Shown here piece after piece: positions 6,413 to 13,706 of a stretch of 19,936 bases of DNA. The position numbers and the translations under genes are program-made. The stretch is from assembly GCA_050999295.1 (NCBI GenBank), contig JBPCPI010000012.1, positions 1-19,936 on the forward strand, read 5' to 3'. The DNA comes from JACCQS01 sp050999295 (lineage in GTDB: Bacteria; Actinomycetota; Actinomycetes; Mycobacteriales; Geodermatophilaceae). The first letter of the stretch is position 1. The number at the start of each line of letters is the position of its first letter. The notes beneath the pieces are model-generated. The model made no database searches, was not told where the DNA came from, and worked only from the letters and a program-made list of their open reading frames with translations.

Positions 6413-7549
6413 TCAGCGAGCCGGCCGCCGGGCCGACCGGAGGACCTCCTCGTAGCCATCCACGGCCCCCTCGAGTGAGAAGGCGCTCTTCGCCAGCGAC
6501 GCACCCCGGTCGCGATCCCACTCTCGATCACGCAACTCCACCAAGCCGCGGCCGATCCCGGCCACGTCCCGAATCTCGGCGAGAACCCCGAAGCCGGTCT
6601 GCTGGACGGGGACCCGCACCCCGGGCAGATTGCTGGCCAGGACCGGGACCCCACTCATCATCGCCTCGACCTGGACGATGCCGAACGCCTCGAACGGGTT
6701 CACCGACGGCAGGGTGAACGCATCGATCGAGGAATAGAAGTCGGCCAGCTCGGTCTCGGAGAGGAAGTCGAGGAGCTGGATCCGCTCGTCGCCGGAGACC
6801 CGGGACCGGACTCGATCGATGACGCTCCCGCCGGCCACGGCGGCGAACTCACCTCCGATGAGCAACCGCATGCCCGGGTCGTCGATGCCGTGGACGGCGT
6901 CGACAAGAAACTCGAGCCCCTTCTCCTCCACGATCCGGCCGAGGAAGCCGACGTGAAACCCGGCACCGTCGCGGTAGCGCGGCTGACCTCGACCGCGGTC
7001 GTGGCAGGGCGGCGGAATCGCTACCGTGCGGCCGCGCATGTGTGGCCACATCCGGCTGTGCTCGGCGTAGTCGTCGCTGGTCACCACCACGGCCGAGCTG
7101 CGGCGCAGGGTCGCCCGACTCGACATGTCGACGGCTAGGCGCTGGGCGCTGTTGAACACCCCGGCCGGCGGACTGACGTCGCACTGGTAGGTGGCAACCA
7201 CCGGCGACCGCGAGAAGCGGCTGATCACCCCGGCTTCGAGCATGGGCAGGTGGAGGTTGGCCACCCCGGCCTGACCGGTTGCCCGGATCGCCCGGCGAAG
7301 GAAGTCCGGACTGACTGGCCCCTTGCCGATCGTGGTCAGCACAGCGGCTCGCTCGACCTCGACCCCGTTGATCACCTCGGCGGTGGGAAGGTCCCGATCG
7401 TGGCGGGTGGTGACCACGCGGACGCGCCAGTCACGCTCGACCAGCGCCTCCGCGACATCGCGGGCGACGTTTGTGAGCCCGCTGACGTACGGCGAGTAGT
7501 AGTTCAGGATCAGCACGACGTCGCAGTTCCGGTCGCGGTTCGCCGTCAT
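6413..7549 (-). CDS. GT4-family (GT-B fold) glycosyltransferase
   Basis: A 378-residue retaining glycosyltransferase acting on the cytoplasmic face. The N-terminal acceptor domain begins LILNYYSPYVSGLTNVARDV, a typical glycine/serine-rich first loop after the first strand. The C-terminal donor domain contains VGFLGRIVEEKGLEFLVDAV and the EX7E-type motif PFEAFGIVQVEAM, followed by VPVLASNLPGVRV. The start is the ATG at 7549, which overlaps the flippase stop by four bases (ATGA), so the two genes are translationally coupled. An in-frame extension further upstream lies inside the flippase gene. Coupling to a flippase suggests it builds the lipid-linked glycan that the flippase exports. Sugar specificity is unknown. 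Confidence 0.9.
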   Translation of the reverse strand: MTANRDRNCDVVLILNYYSPYVSGLTNVARDVAEALVERDWRVRVVTTRHDRDLPTAEVINGVEVERAAVLTTIGKGPVSPDFLRRAIRATGQAGVANLHLPMLEAGVISRFSRSPVVATYQCDVSPPAGVFNSAQRLAVDMSSRATLRRSSAVVVTSDDYAEHSRMWPHMRGRTVAIPPPCHDRGRGQPRYRDGAGFHVGFLGRIVEEKGLEFLVDAVHGIDDPGMRLLIGGEFAAVAGGSVIDRVRSRVSGDERIQLLDFLSETELADFYSSIDAFTLPSVNPFEAFGIVQVEAMMSGVPVLASNLPGVRVPVQQTGFGVLAEIRDVAGIGRGLVELRDREWDRDRGASLAKSAFSLEGAVDGYEEVLRSARRPAR

Positions 7550-8928
7550 GAACGAATCCCTTCCGGCGCCGGCGTGGGATTGGCGCGGGCCCCTCGTCGA
7601 GGCTCCGATCGCCACAACCGGGCGACTGCGGTGAGCAGACTGACCGCCGATCCCGAGGCGAAGGCCAATTCGGCCCGGAGCACGAGGTCGGGCACGGCGA
7701 GGAAGACCACCACACCGACCAGAAGGCCGACTGTCCAGGCCACTCCCACATCACGATGCTGCCCGGCTCCGACCAATGCCTGCGCCGCGACGACACTTCC
7801 GAGGTAGAGCATCGCTCCCACCACCATCAGCCCCGCATCGCGGCCCCCGAGCGCGTACCGGGGGCCGAAGACGAGCTCGATGACCCAGGGCCCGGCCAGC
7901 CAGGCTGCTGGCGCGGCAACAGCACCCGCTGCCAGGGTCCCCAGGCCGATTCGGCCAGCCATCAGCCGACTCTCACGCGCCACCCCCCGCTCGGCGATGC
8001 GAGTGAAGATCGGCACCAACGCACTCTGCAGGGGCACGACGATGAACAGAAGGACGCGCGCCAGGGTGAACGTGGCCGCGAAACGGCCCACCAGATCGGC
8101 CTGCCCGGCGTTCGCGGCCGCCGCCACCAGGATGGGTGGGGCATTGAGCAGGATCTGCGAGCTGATCGATCCGGCGATGAGGTGCCCGACCATCCCCCCG
8201 GTCTCGCGCGTAGAGGTCGTAGGTCCCCCCGAATCGGCGCCGGTACGCCCTGCCAAACGATGGACCCAGACCAGCGCGGGCAGATGCGCGGCGGCGATCG
8301 CAGCAACCAGCGCGATGGCATAGCCGCCGGCGAGCGCTCCGGCCGAAGTCGCCGCGACGACTATGCCGGCGAAGCCGAGTCGCAGTACGGCATCCCACAG
8401 CAGGATCAGCCCGTGTGCGGTCATGCGACCGGTGCCGATCAGGGTCCCGCGGACCAAGAACTGCACAACGCAGACCAGGCACAGGCACAGCAGCGCGACG
8501 AGGATCTGTGGGTCGGCCAGCGAGGGCACCCTCCACGGGACGAGACCCGCGACGAGGCAAGCGGCGACGACCGCGATCCCGACCGACACGACGGCGCTGG
8601 ACCGGAGCACCGCACGGCCGCGATGACCGGTCTGGAACTGACGAGCCATCTCCTGTTCGACGGGCAGGAACCCGCCGAAGGAGATGAGCAGCACGATCGA
8701 GACGAACGAGACGAAACGTCCGTACTCAGCCTCGCTCAGCACCCGGGCCAGCACCGCGAAGTGAACATTGACCAGCACCCCGGCCGCGATCAGTAGGACG
8801 ACCACCCGGGCCAGCGGCCGACCGGCACCTGCTCGACGCTCCGGCGATCCCCCGCGGACCCCATCACGCGGTGCCTCGGAGGCGGCTGCGTTCTCCGGTG
8901 CGGTGGACAGGGTCAGACTCCCAGGCAA
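7546..8928 (-). CDS. Polysaccharide/lipid-linked oligosaccharide flippase (MATE/Wzx-like)
   Basis: A protein of about 460 residues with roughly a dozen hydrophobic segments and a polar N-terminal tail of about 40 residues. It resembles the Wzx/MurJ/O-antigen-exporter group, which flips undecaprenyl-type lipid-linked glycans across the cytoplasmic membrane. Helpful local features are ARVLSEAEYGRFVSFVSIVL in the first helices, as in many Wzx proteins, and LVFGPRYALGGRDAGLMVVG near helix 9-10. The start is uncertain. The only standard codon giving the full tail is TTG at 8928, which has a poor ribosome site and overlaps a TACCTT -10-like hexamer (8932-8927). It heads the flippase/GT4 pair and is divergent from emb, 116 bp away. 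Confidence 0.85.
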   Translation of the reverse strand: MPGSLTLSTAPENAAASEAPRDGVRGGSPERRAGAGRPLARVVVLLIAAGVLVNVHFAVLARVLSEAEYGRFVSFVSIVLLISFGGFLPVEQEMARQFQTGHRGRAVLRSSAVVSVGIAVVAACLVAGLVPWRVPSLADPQILVALLCLCLVCVVQFLVRGTLIGTGRMTAHGLILLWDAVLRLGFAGIVVAATSAGALAGGYAIALVAAIAAAHLPALVWVHRLAGRTGADSGGPTTSTRETGGMVGHLIAGSISSQILLNAPPILVAAAANAGQADLVGRFAATFTLARVLLFIVVPLQSALVPIFTRIAERGVARESRLMAGRIGLGTLAAGAVAAPAAWLAGPWVIELVFGPRYALGGRDAGLMVVGAMLYLGSVVAAQALVGAGQHRDVGVAWTVGLLVGVVVFLAVPDLVLRAELAFASGSAVSLLTAVARLWRSEPRRGARANPTPAPEGIRS

Positions 8929-9029
8929 GGTAGGATTTCGGTCGGAATACGGCGCGTCCGACCTTCCGGTGACGTGGCACCGACCAACCTAGCGAAGCAG
9001 CGGCCCGTAGTCGGCCGCGTCACGACCCG

Positions 9030-9047
9030 AGAGGATCCGGCGCACTG
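9030..9047 (+). promoter_or_regulatory. Ribosome binding site that supports a CTG start for emb
   Basis: AGAGGA at 9030-9035 precedes CTG 9045-9047 by nine bases. The emb frame has no ATG, GTG or TTG between the upstream stop at 8970 and TTG 9153, and that TTG lies inside the first membrane helix. Confidence 0.5.
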
Positions 9048-12000
9048 AGGTCCATCACTCCGCCCATCCACGAGCGGCTCGAGGCCAACAGCGAGCAATC
9101 GCGACCGGACCCGGCGCCGACCCGATGGACGGCAGTCGCGCTGATAGCCGGGTTGCTGGCCGTCGGCCTGGCCGTCGCCCTGCCACTGGCCCCGGTGAAC
9201 ATGAGCATGCCCTCGGTGACCTGGCCCCAGGACCCGACGGCGCCGGAGTCCACCAGTCTGCAGTTGGTCAACCAGACACCCCATGGACTCGAGGTCGGAT
9301 TCAGCTGCCAGACCGCCCGCGCGGCCGACCGGACGTCAGACGGGACCGTTCTGGCCACGATCAACCCAGAACTTCCGGTGGCCTACGACGAAGGCCTGGT
9401 CGTCAGGGTGCGCAGCGGTCGGGTGCAGATCGATGCGGTCGGTGAGAGCCTGGTCGACGAGGAGGTGCCCGGCGGCGTCTGCGGGTACCGGATCGACGGC
9501 GGTTCGGGCGGACTCACGGTGTCTCGCAACGGTACGGAACTCGCGAGCGCTGCGGAGCTACCCGACATCGATGTCCTGGCCACATCGCTGACCGACCTAC
9601 CCGGCGCCGGCTCGGACGACCTGTCCGTCCGGGTGCTCGTCGACAACCAGATGGCCAGCAGCCCCACGGCGATCAAGACCTCGATGCTGGTGCTGATGCT
9701 GCTGGCTGCCGGGGTCGCCTTGTTGGCGCTCGTCCGGTTGGACGGCCGACGGCGCCGCAACGTCGAGGCCGGGGACCAGTTCGAGCCTGGCGAGCCCGAG
9801 GGCGGTTCAGCGGCTGACCGAGACTCCGGACGATCCCCCCGGCAGCGGTCCCGGTACGCCCTCGACGCGGGGGTCGTCCTCGTCCTCGTCGCCTGGGTCT
9901 TCCTGTCGCCCATGACCGACGACGACGGTTACTACTCGGCAATGGCGCGCAATGCGCCCTTCGAGGGATACGTCGGCAACTACTACCAGCTGCTCAACCA
10001 GAGTTTCACCCCGTTCACCTGGTTCTACAATGTCCTGAGCCTGTGGCAGGGCGTTGGCAACAGTGCGGTCATCCTCCGGATCCCCGCTCTCGCCTGCGGA
10101 GTCGCCACCTGGCTGCTGTTGCGGCGCTTCGTGCTCGGCGGCCATTCCCTGCCGGGCGTTGTGCGCTCCAGCCCCCGGATGACCCTGGCCGCCCTGGCCG
10201 TCGTCGCCGTGGCGTTCCTGGCCTGGTGGATGCCGTACAACATGGGCGTCCGACCGGAAGGGGTCGTCGCCGTCCTGGCGCTGGCAAGTCTGTTGGGCGT
10301 CGCGACCGGCATCGAACGGGTCCGGCTGACGCCGATCGCGCTTGCGGTCGCTGCCGCCGGCCTCGGTGTCCCCGCCCACCCGACCGGCTTCATCTGCCTG
10401 GCTCCGCTGATTGTGGGGGCGCCCAGGATCTGGGCTCTGGTGCGAGCCGACGGCTCGCTGCGCGGCACCCTCGCCCGGGCGTTCGCCGTGCTCGCACCCG
10501 GGGCGCTTGCCAGTGCGGCCAGCTTCTCGGACGCGACGCTGCACGACTTCCTGCGCGGGCAGGAGATCTTCCTGTCGATCCAGGACCAGAATTCGATCTT
10601 CGACGAATGGCAGCGCTACAGCTTCCTGCTCAGCCAGATCCCGATGGGCAACTACGCCAAGCGCGCGGCAGTGCTCATCGCGATCATCTCGCTGGTCTGG
10701 CTCCTGCTCATCCTGGTCACCGCGCGGATGCGCCGCGTCGAGATCCCACCGCGCCTGGTGGCCGCCGGGTTCACGCTCGGACTGGCGTTCTTCCTGCTCT
10801 GGCTGACCCCCAGTAAGTGGACCCATCACTTCGGGGCCATGGCCGGGCTCGGCCCGGCTTTTCTGGGGCTGTTCCTGATCGGCGTCCCGTTCCTGATTCG
10901 CTCCCTGCGCGACAGCGGAATGCGGCTACCCACCGGTACGACCGTGTTCGCGGGGTTCTCGACGGTCGCAGTGGTCGCGCTGGCCATGCACGGTCCCAAC
11001 GAATGGCCGTACAACTGGCTGCTCGGAATGCCCAACGTCGGAAAGAGCCCGCACCTGTCGTTCGTGGAGCTGGACAGTCTGCTGTGGTGGACCCTCGGCC
11101 TCGGCCTGCTCATCGCCGTCCTGCGCCTGTTGGTCTCGCGTGGGCGGCTGGCGGGATGGCGCGGCCTGACTGCCGTGCTGGCCATCCCCGCACTGGTGCT
11201 CACGTTCCTTGTCACCTCGCTGACCTATCTCGGCGGGGGCTTCGCCCTGGCCACCGTCCGGACCTTGGACGCCTATTCGCCCTATGCGTCGGCCGTCCAG
11301 GACCCGCTGGCCAGTGGCTGCGACGCGGCGGGCGGGATCGAGGTCCTGGACGAATCCACGGCTGTCCCGCTGTCCCGCAGCACCGTCGTGTCCGAACCCG
11401 TCGAGGAGAACTCGGGCTTCGTCCGCAATGGTGGCTTCCTCGAAGGCAAGCCACCGGCCGCAACACCAGGCACCGGCCTGGCCACTGATCTGTGGGGCAG
11501 CCTGGCCGGCGTCGATGGCGAGGACAGCTTCGGCTCGTTCACCACCCCGTGGTTCACCTTGCCCGAGAGCCCTGCGGGGGGCGAACGGCAGGTGGTCACC
11601 GCGAGTGGGCAACTCGACGACGGGAACGAGTTGGTCCTTCAATACGCAGCTGCCGACGGCCAGGAGATCTTGTCCGAGCAGACGATCACCGACGACTTTG
11701 ACTCGCCCGTCTGGCGATCCTTCGAGCTGGACGTCGGCGCTGAGGACGCGCAGTTGGTTCGCCTCGTCGCTCGAGATTTCTCGGGCGGGATCGGCGGGTG
11801 GCTGGCCTTCACCGGACCAACGGTCGCCCAGATGACCACGCTGCAGTCCTACCTGCCCGACGAGGCAGCGGTCGGCGTCGGGTGGCAGCTCTCGTTCCTG
11901 TTCCCCTGCCAGCGGCAGCCGCGGGTCAGCGGCGGGATTGCCGAGCCGATCGAGTACGCCGTGGTCTGGGGCACCGGTGTGGAAGGCCTCTTCGAGAACA

Positions 12001-12203
12001 CCTGGGTACGACAACGGGGCGGCCTGTTCGCCCCGGTCGTTCCCGGAGCCTCGATCACCAAGGTCATCGCCGAGATCCGCGGGGCGCCGGAGATCGAGTC
12101 GTTCGCCGTCTTCCGCGTGGCCAGCCCGTACGCGACCGCGGCCTATGACCTGACCCGCAGTTCGGTGCCGCTGATGGGGTGGGAGGGTCCGCCTGCTGTC
12201 TAG
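9045..12203 (+). CDS. Emb-family arabinofuranosyltransferase (EmbA/B/C-like)
   Basis: A large GT-C enzyme that transfers arabinofuranose from decaprenyl-phosphoarabinose to wall arabinan on the outer side of the membrane. From the CTG at 9045 it has 1052 residues, close to the family norm of about 1050-1100. TM1 (about 29-50) is followed by an extracytoplasmic domain starting VTWPQ, then a multi-spanning core and a soluble C-terminal carbohydrate-binding-type domain (from about 740). Diagnostic motifs are the catalytic acidic loop MTDDDGYY (D292-D294), NMGVRPEG, the near-invariant PSKWTHHFGAMAGL (W592) and LFPCQRQP near the C-terminus. The standard-start alternative TTG 9153 would cut into TM1. 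Downstream PAP2 and ubiA overlap or follow closely, forming an arabinan operon. Which Emb paralogue it matches, and its linkage specificity, cannot be decided by eye. Confidence 0.93.
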   Translation: MRSITPPIHERLEANSEQSRPDPAPTRWTAVALIAGLLAVGLAVALPLAPVNMSMPSVTWPQDPTAPESTSLQLVNQTPHGLEVGFSCQTARAADRTSDGTVLATINPELPVAYDEGLVVRVRSGRVQIDAVGESLVDEEVPGGVCGYRIDGGSGGLTVSRNGTELASAAELPDIDVLATSLTDLPGAGSDDLSVRVLVDNQMASSPTAIKTSMLVLMLLAAGVALLALVRLDGRRRRNVEAGDQFEPGEPEGGSAADRDSGRSPRQRSRYALDAGVVLVLVAWVFLSPMTDDDGYYSAMARNAPFEGYVGNYYQLLNQSFTPFTWFYNVLSLWQGVGNSAVILRIPALACGVATWLLLRRFVLGGHSLPGVVRSSPRMTLAALAVVAVAFLAWWMPYNMGVRPEGVVAVLALASLLGVATGIERVRLTPIALAVAAAGLGVPAHPTGFICLAPLIVGAPRIWALVRADGSLRGTLARAFAVLAPGALASAASFSDATLHDFLRGQEIFLSIQDQNSIFDEWQRYSFLLSQIPMGNYAKRAAVLIAIISLVWLLLILVTARMRRVEIPPRLVAAGFTLGLAFFLLWLTPSKWTHHFGAMAGLGPAFLGLFLIGVPFLIRSLRDSGMRLPTGTTVFAGFSTVAVVALAMHGPNEWPYNWLLGMPNVGKSPHLSFVELDSLLWWTLGLGLLIAVLRLLVSRGRLAGWRGLTAVLAIPALVLTFLVTSLTYLGGGFALATVRTLDAYSPYASAVQDPLASGCDAAGGIEVLDESTAVPLSRSTVVSEPVEENSGFVRNGGFLEGKPPAATPGTGLATDLWGSLAGVDGEDSFGSFTTPWFTLPESPAGGERQVVTASGQLDDGNELVLQYAAADGQEILSEQTITDDFDSPVWRSFELDVGAEDAQLVRLVARDFSGGIGGWLAFTGPTVAQMTTLQSYLPDEAAVGVGWQLSFLFPCQRQPRVSGGIAEPIEYAVVWGTGVEGLFENTWVRQRGGLFAPVVPGASITKVIAEIRGAPEIESFAVFRVASPYATAAYDLTRSSVPLMGWEGPPAV

Positions 12204-12708
12204 CCTGCGCCGAGCCGACACCGCTGGTCTGCACACGATCCAACGGGCCGCGGCCAACCCGGCCGTGGTGGCCGCTGCCCGCACGATGTCCCACGGCGGC
12301 GAACATGCACTCGGCTGGCTGGTGCTGGGGGGCGTGGGGATGTCGGCCTCCCGCGGCGCACGGCGCCGGGACTGGCTGCGAGCCGCCGAGTCGGTCGCCG
12401 CTGCCCATGCTGCTGCCGTACTGATCAAGCGGGTCATCCGCCGTCCCCGCCCCGACGACCCGCGCATCCGCGTGCTCGTCGACACGCCCAGCCGGCTGAG
12501 CTTCCCGTCGGCACACGTCAGTTCGACGACGGCCGCCGCCGTCGCCTACGGGCCGCTGCTCGCGGTTGGGCCGGTCATTCCCGCGGCCGTCGTGGCGACG
12601 ATGGGGGTGTCGCGGCTGGTACTCGGTGTCCATTTCCCGACCGACGTGGCCGTCGGTGCGCTGGTCGGCTGGGCCGTGGCGGTCAAGCTGCGCCAGGTAC
12701 TGGCGTGA
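12193..12708 (+). CDS. PAP2-family phosphatase (Rv3807c-like, probable decaprenylphosphoryl-5-phosphoribose phosphatase)
   Basis: A small PAP2-superfamily phosphatase. The lipid phosphatase signature is complete: K79-x6-R86-P87 (KRVIRRPRP), P105-S-A-H108 (the PSGH-type motif) and SRLVLGVHFPTD (S140, R141, H147, D151). By family and position beside ubiA it is the likely phosphatase that dephosphorylates decaprenylphosphoryl-5-phosphoribose in DPA synthesis. The start is taken as CTG 12193, seven bases after GGGAGG (12181-12186), giving 171 residues. The first standard codon, GTG 12265, would drop the conserved-looking LLSSLRRADTAGLHTIQRAA and leave 147. From memory, mycobacterial Rv3807c is about 165 residues. 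The start lies within the end of emb, so translation is probably coupled. Confidence 0.85.
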   Translation: MLSSLRRADTAGLHTIQRAAANPAVVAAARTMSHGGEHALGWLVLGGVGMSASRGARRRDWLRAAESVAAAHAAAVLIKRVIRRPRPDDPRIRVLVDTPSRLSFPSAHVSSTTAAAVAYGPLLAVGPVIPAAVVATMGVSRLVLGVHFPTDVAVGALVGWAVAVKLRQVLA

Positions 12709-12720
12709 GACGGTGACACC

Positions 12721-13626
12721 GTGACCGTTGACGCGTCCAAGGCCCCGGCGGCCTCGGAACGGCACCTGCTTCCGGGTCTGGTCCGCGCCATCCGCCCGCG
12801 ACAATGGCTGAAGAACGTGCTGGTGGCCGTTGCCCCCGTCGCCGGTGGCGTCCTGCTCGATCCCGGGGTGCCAGTCAAGGTCGCTGTCGCGTTCGTTGCC
12901 TTCTGCCTGGCAGCGTCGGGCATCTACCTGATCAACGATGTACGCGACGTCGAAGCGGATCGGGCCCATCCGACCAAACGCAACCGGCCGATCGCCGCCG
13001 GTGTGGTCCCCGCGCCGGTGGCGGTGAGCTTGGCGGTAGTGCTGCTGCTGGCCGCGCTCGGCGTCAGCCTGCTGGCCACGGTCGAACTGCTGATCGTCGT
13101 AGCTGTCTACGAAGCCGTCCAACTCGCCTACTGCTTCGGTCTCAAACATCAGCGGGTCCTCGACCTGTGTGTGGTCGCCTCAGGCTTCCTGCTGCGCGCG
13201 GTCGCTGGAGGAGCTGCGGCCCAGATCCCGCTGTCGCAATGGTTCCTGATGTGCGCTGGCTTCGGATCGCTGTTCATGGTGGCCGGCAAGCGATATGCCG
13301 AGATCCGGCTCTCGGAGCGGACCGGCGTGGTCACCCGGCGCATCCTGGACAGCTACACACCGAGCTACCTCCGCTTCGTCTGGACGCTGGCCGCCGCCGG
13401 CGTCATCACCGCGTACAGCCTGTGGTCCTTCGAGATCCGCGAGCTCAACGACACGCCGTGGTCGGTGATCTCGATCGTTCCGTTCGTCATCGCCGTCCTG
13501 CGCTATGCCGTGGATGTCGACGGCGGCGATGCGGGGGAACCTGAGGACATCGCGCTGCGCGATCACATGCTGCAGGTGCTTGGCCTCATGTGGCTGGTCA
13601 CATTAGCCCTGTCCGTCTATGCCTGA
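12721..13626 (+). CDS. ubiA: Decaprenyl-phosphate phosphoribosyltransferase (UbiA family)
   Basis: A membrane prenyltransferase-fold enzyme that transfers 5-phosphoribose from PRPP to decaprenyl phosphate, the first committed step to decaprenyl-phosphoarabinose. It has 301 residues, about nine membrane helices, and starts at GTG 12721, twelve bases after the PAP2 stop. The first Asp-rich motif is NDVRDVEADRAHPTKRNRPI (N72, D73, D76, D80), whose form is characteristic of the Rv3806c group rather than menaquinone- or heme-type UbiA enzymes. The second conserved region is YCFGLKHQRVLDLCVVASGF. Also present are KRYAEIRLSERTG and SYTPSYLRFVW. It lies with emb and PAP2, so donor synthesis and use are encoded together. 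This is the most secure pathway marker for arabinan in the window. Confidence 0.94.
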   Translation: MTVDASKAPAASERHLLPGLVRAIRPRQWLKNVLVAVAPVAGGVLLDPGVPVKVAVAFVAFCLAASGIYLINDVRDVEADRAHPTKRNRPIAAGVVPAPVAVSLAVVLLLAALGVSLLATVELLIVVAVYEAVQLAYCFGLKHQRVLDLCVVASGFLLRAVAGGAAAQIPLSQWFLMCAGFGSLFMVAGKRYAEIRLSERTGVVTRRILDSYTPSYLRFVWTLAAAGVITAYSLWSFEIRELNDTPWSVISIVPFVIAVLRYAVDVDGGDAGEPEDIALRDHMLQVLGLMWLVTLALSVYA

Positions 13627-13689
13627 ACCCACCACAAGCCGGCCCAGGCCCGACTGCGGCGGGTGCGGCGGGTGCGGCCGAGCGCCGAT

Positions 13690-13706
13690 TAGGTTGGATC
13701 CTCGTG
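13690..13706 (+). promoter_or_regulatory. -10 hexamer placing a leaderless start at GTG 13704
   Basis: TAGGTT (13690-13695) is followed after eight bases by GTG 13704. That spacing would put the transcription start at or next to the codon, a common leaderless layout in actinobacteria. No -35 match is evident. The 77-bp gap after ubiA makes a separate promoter plausible. Confidence 0.4.

Noticed and set aside
7550..7615. Upstream ATG extension of the GT4 gene
   Set aside because: It lies inside the flippase gene; ATG 7549 with a four-base ATGA overlap and LILNYYSPYVSG soon after is the better start.
9807..10829. 340-codon antisense open frame within emb
   Set aside because: Low-complexity Glu/Asp/Arg/Gln translation mirroring membrane-helix codons; no start context.
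10926..12485. 519-codon antisense open frame under emb and PAP2
   Set aside because: Arg/Gly/Ala/Gln-rich composition typical of the antisense frame of high-GC genes; emb and PAP2 on the other strand have clear motifs.
13655..13681. Short tandem repeat (GCGGCGGGT, about 2.5 units) between ubiA and the next gene
   Set aside because: Too short and too close to background GC-rich sequence to claim function.
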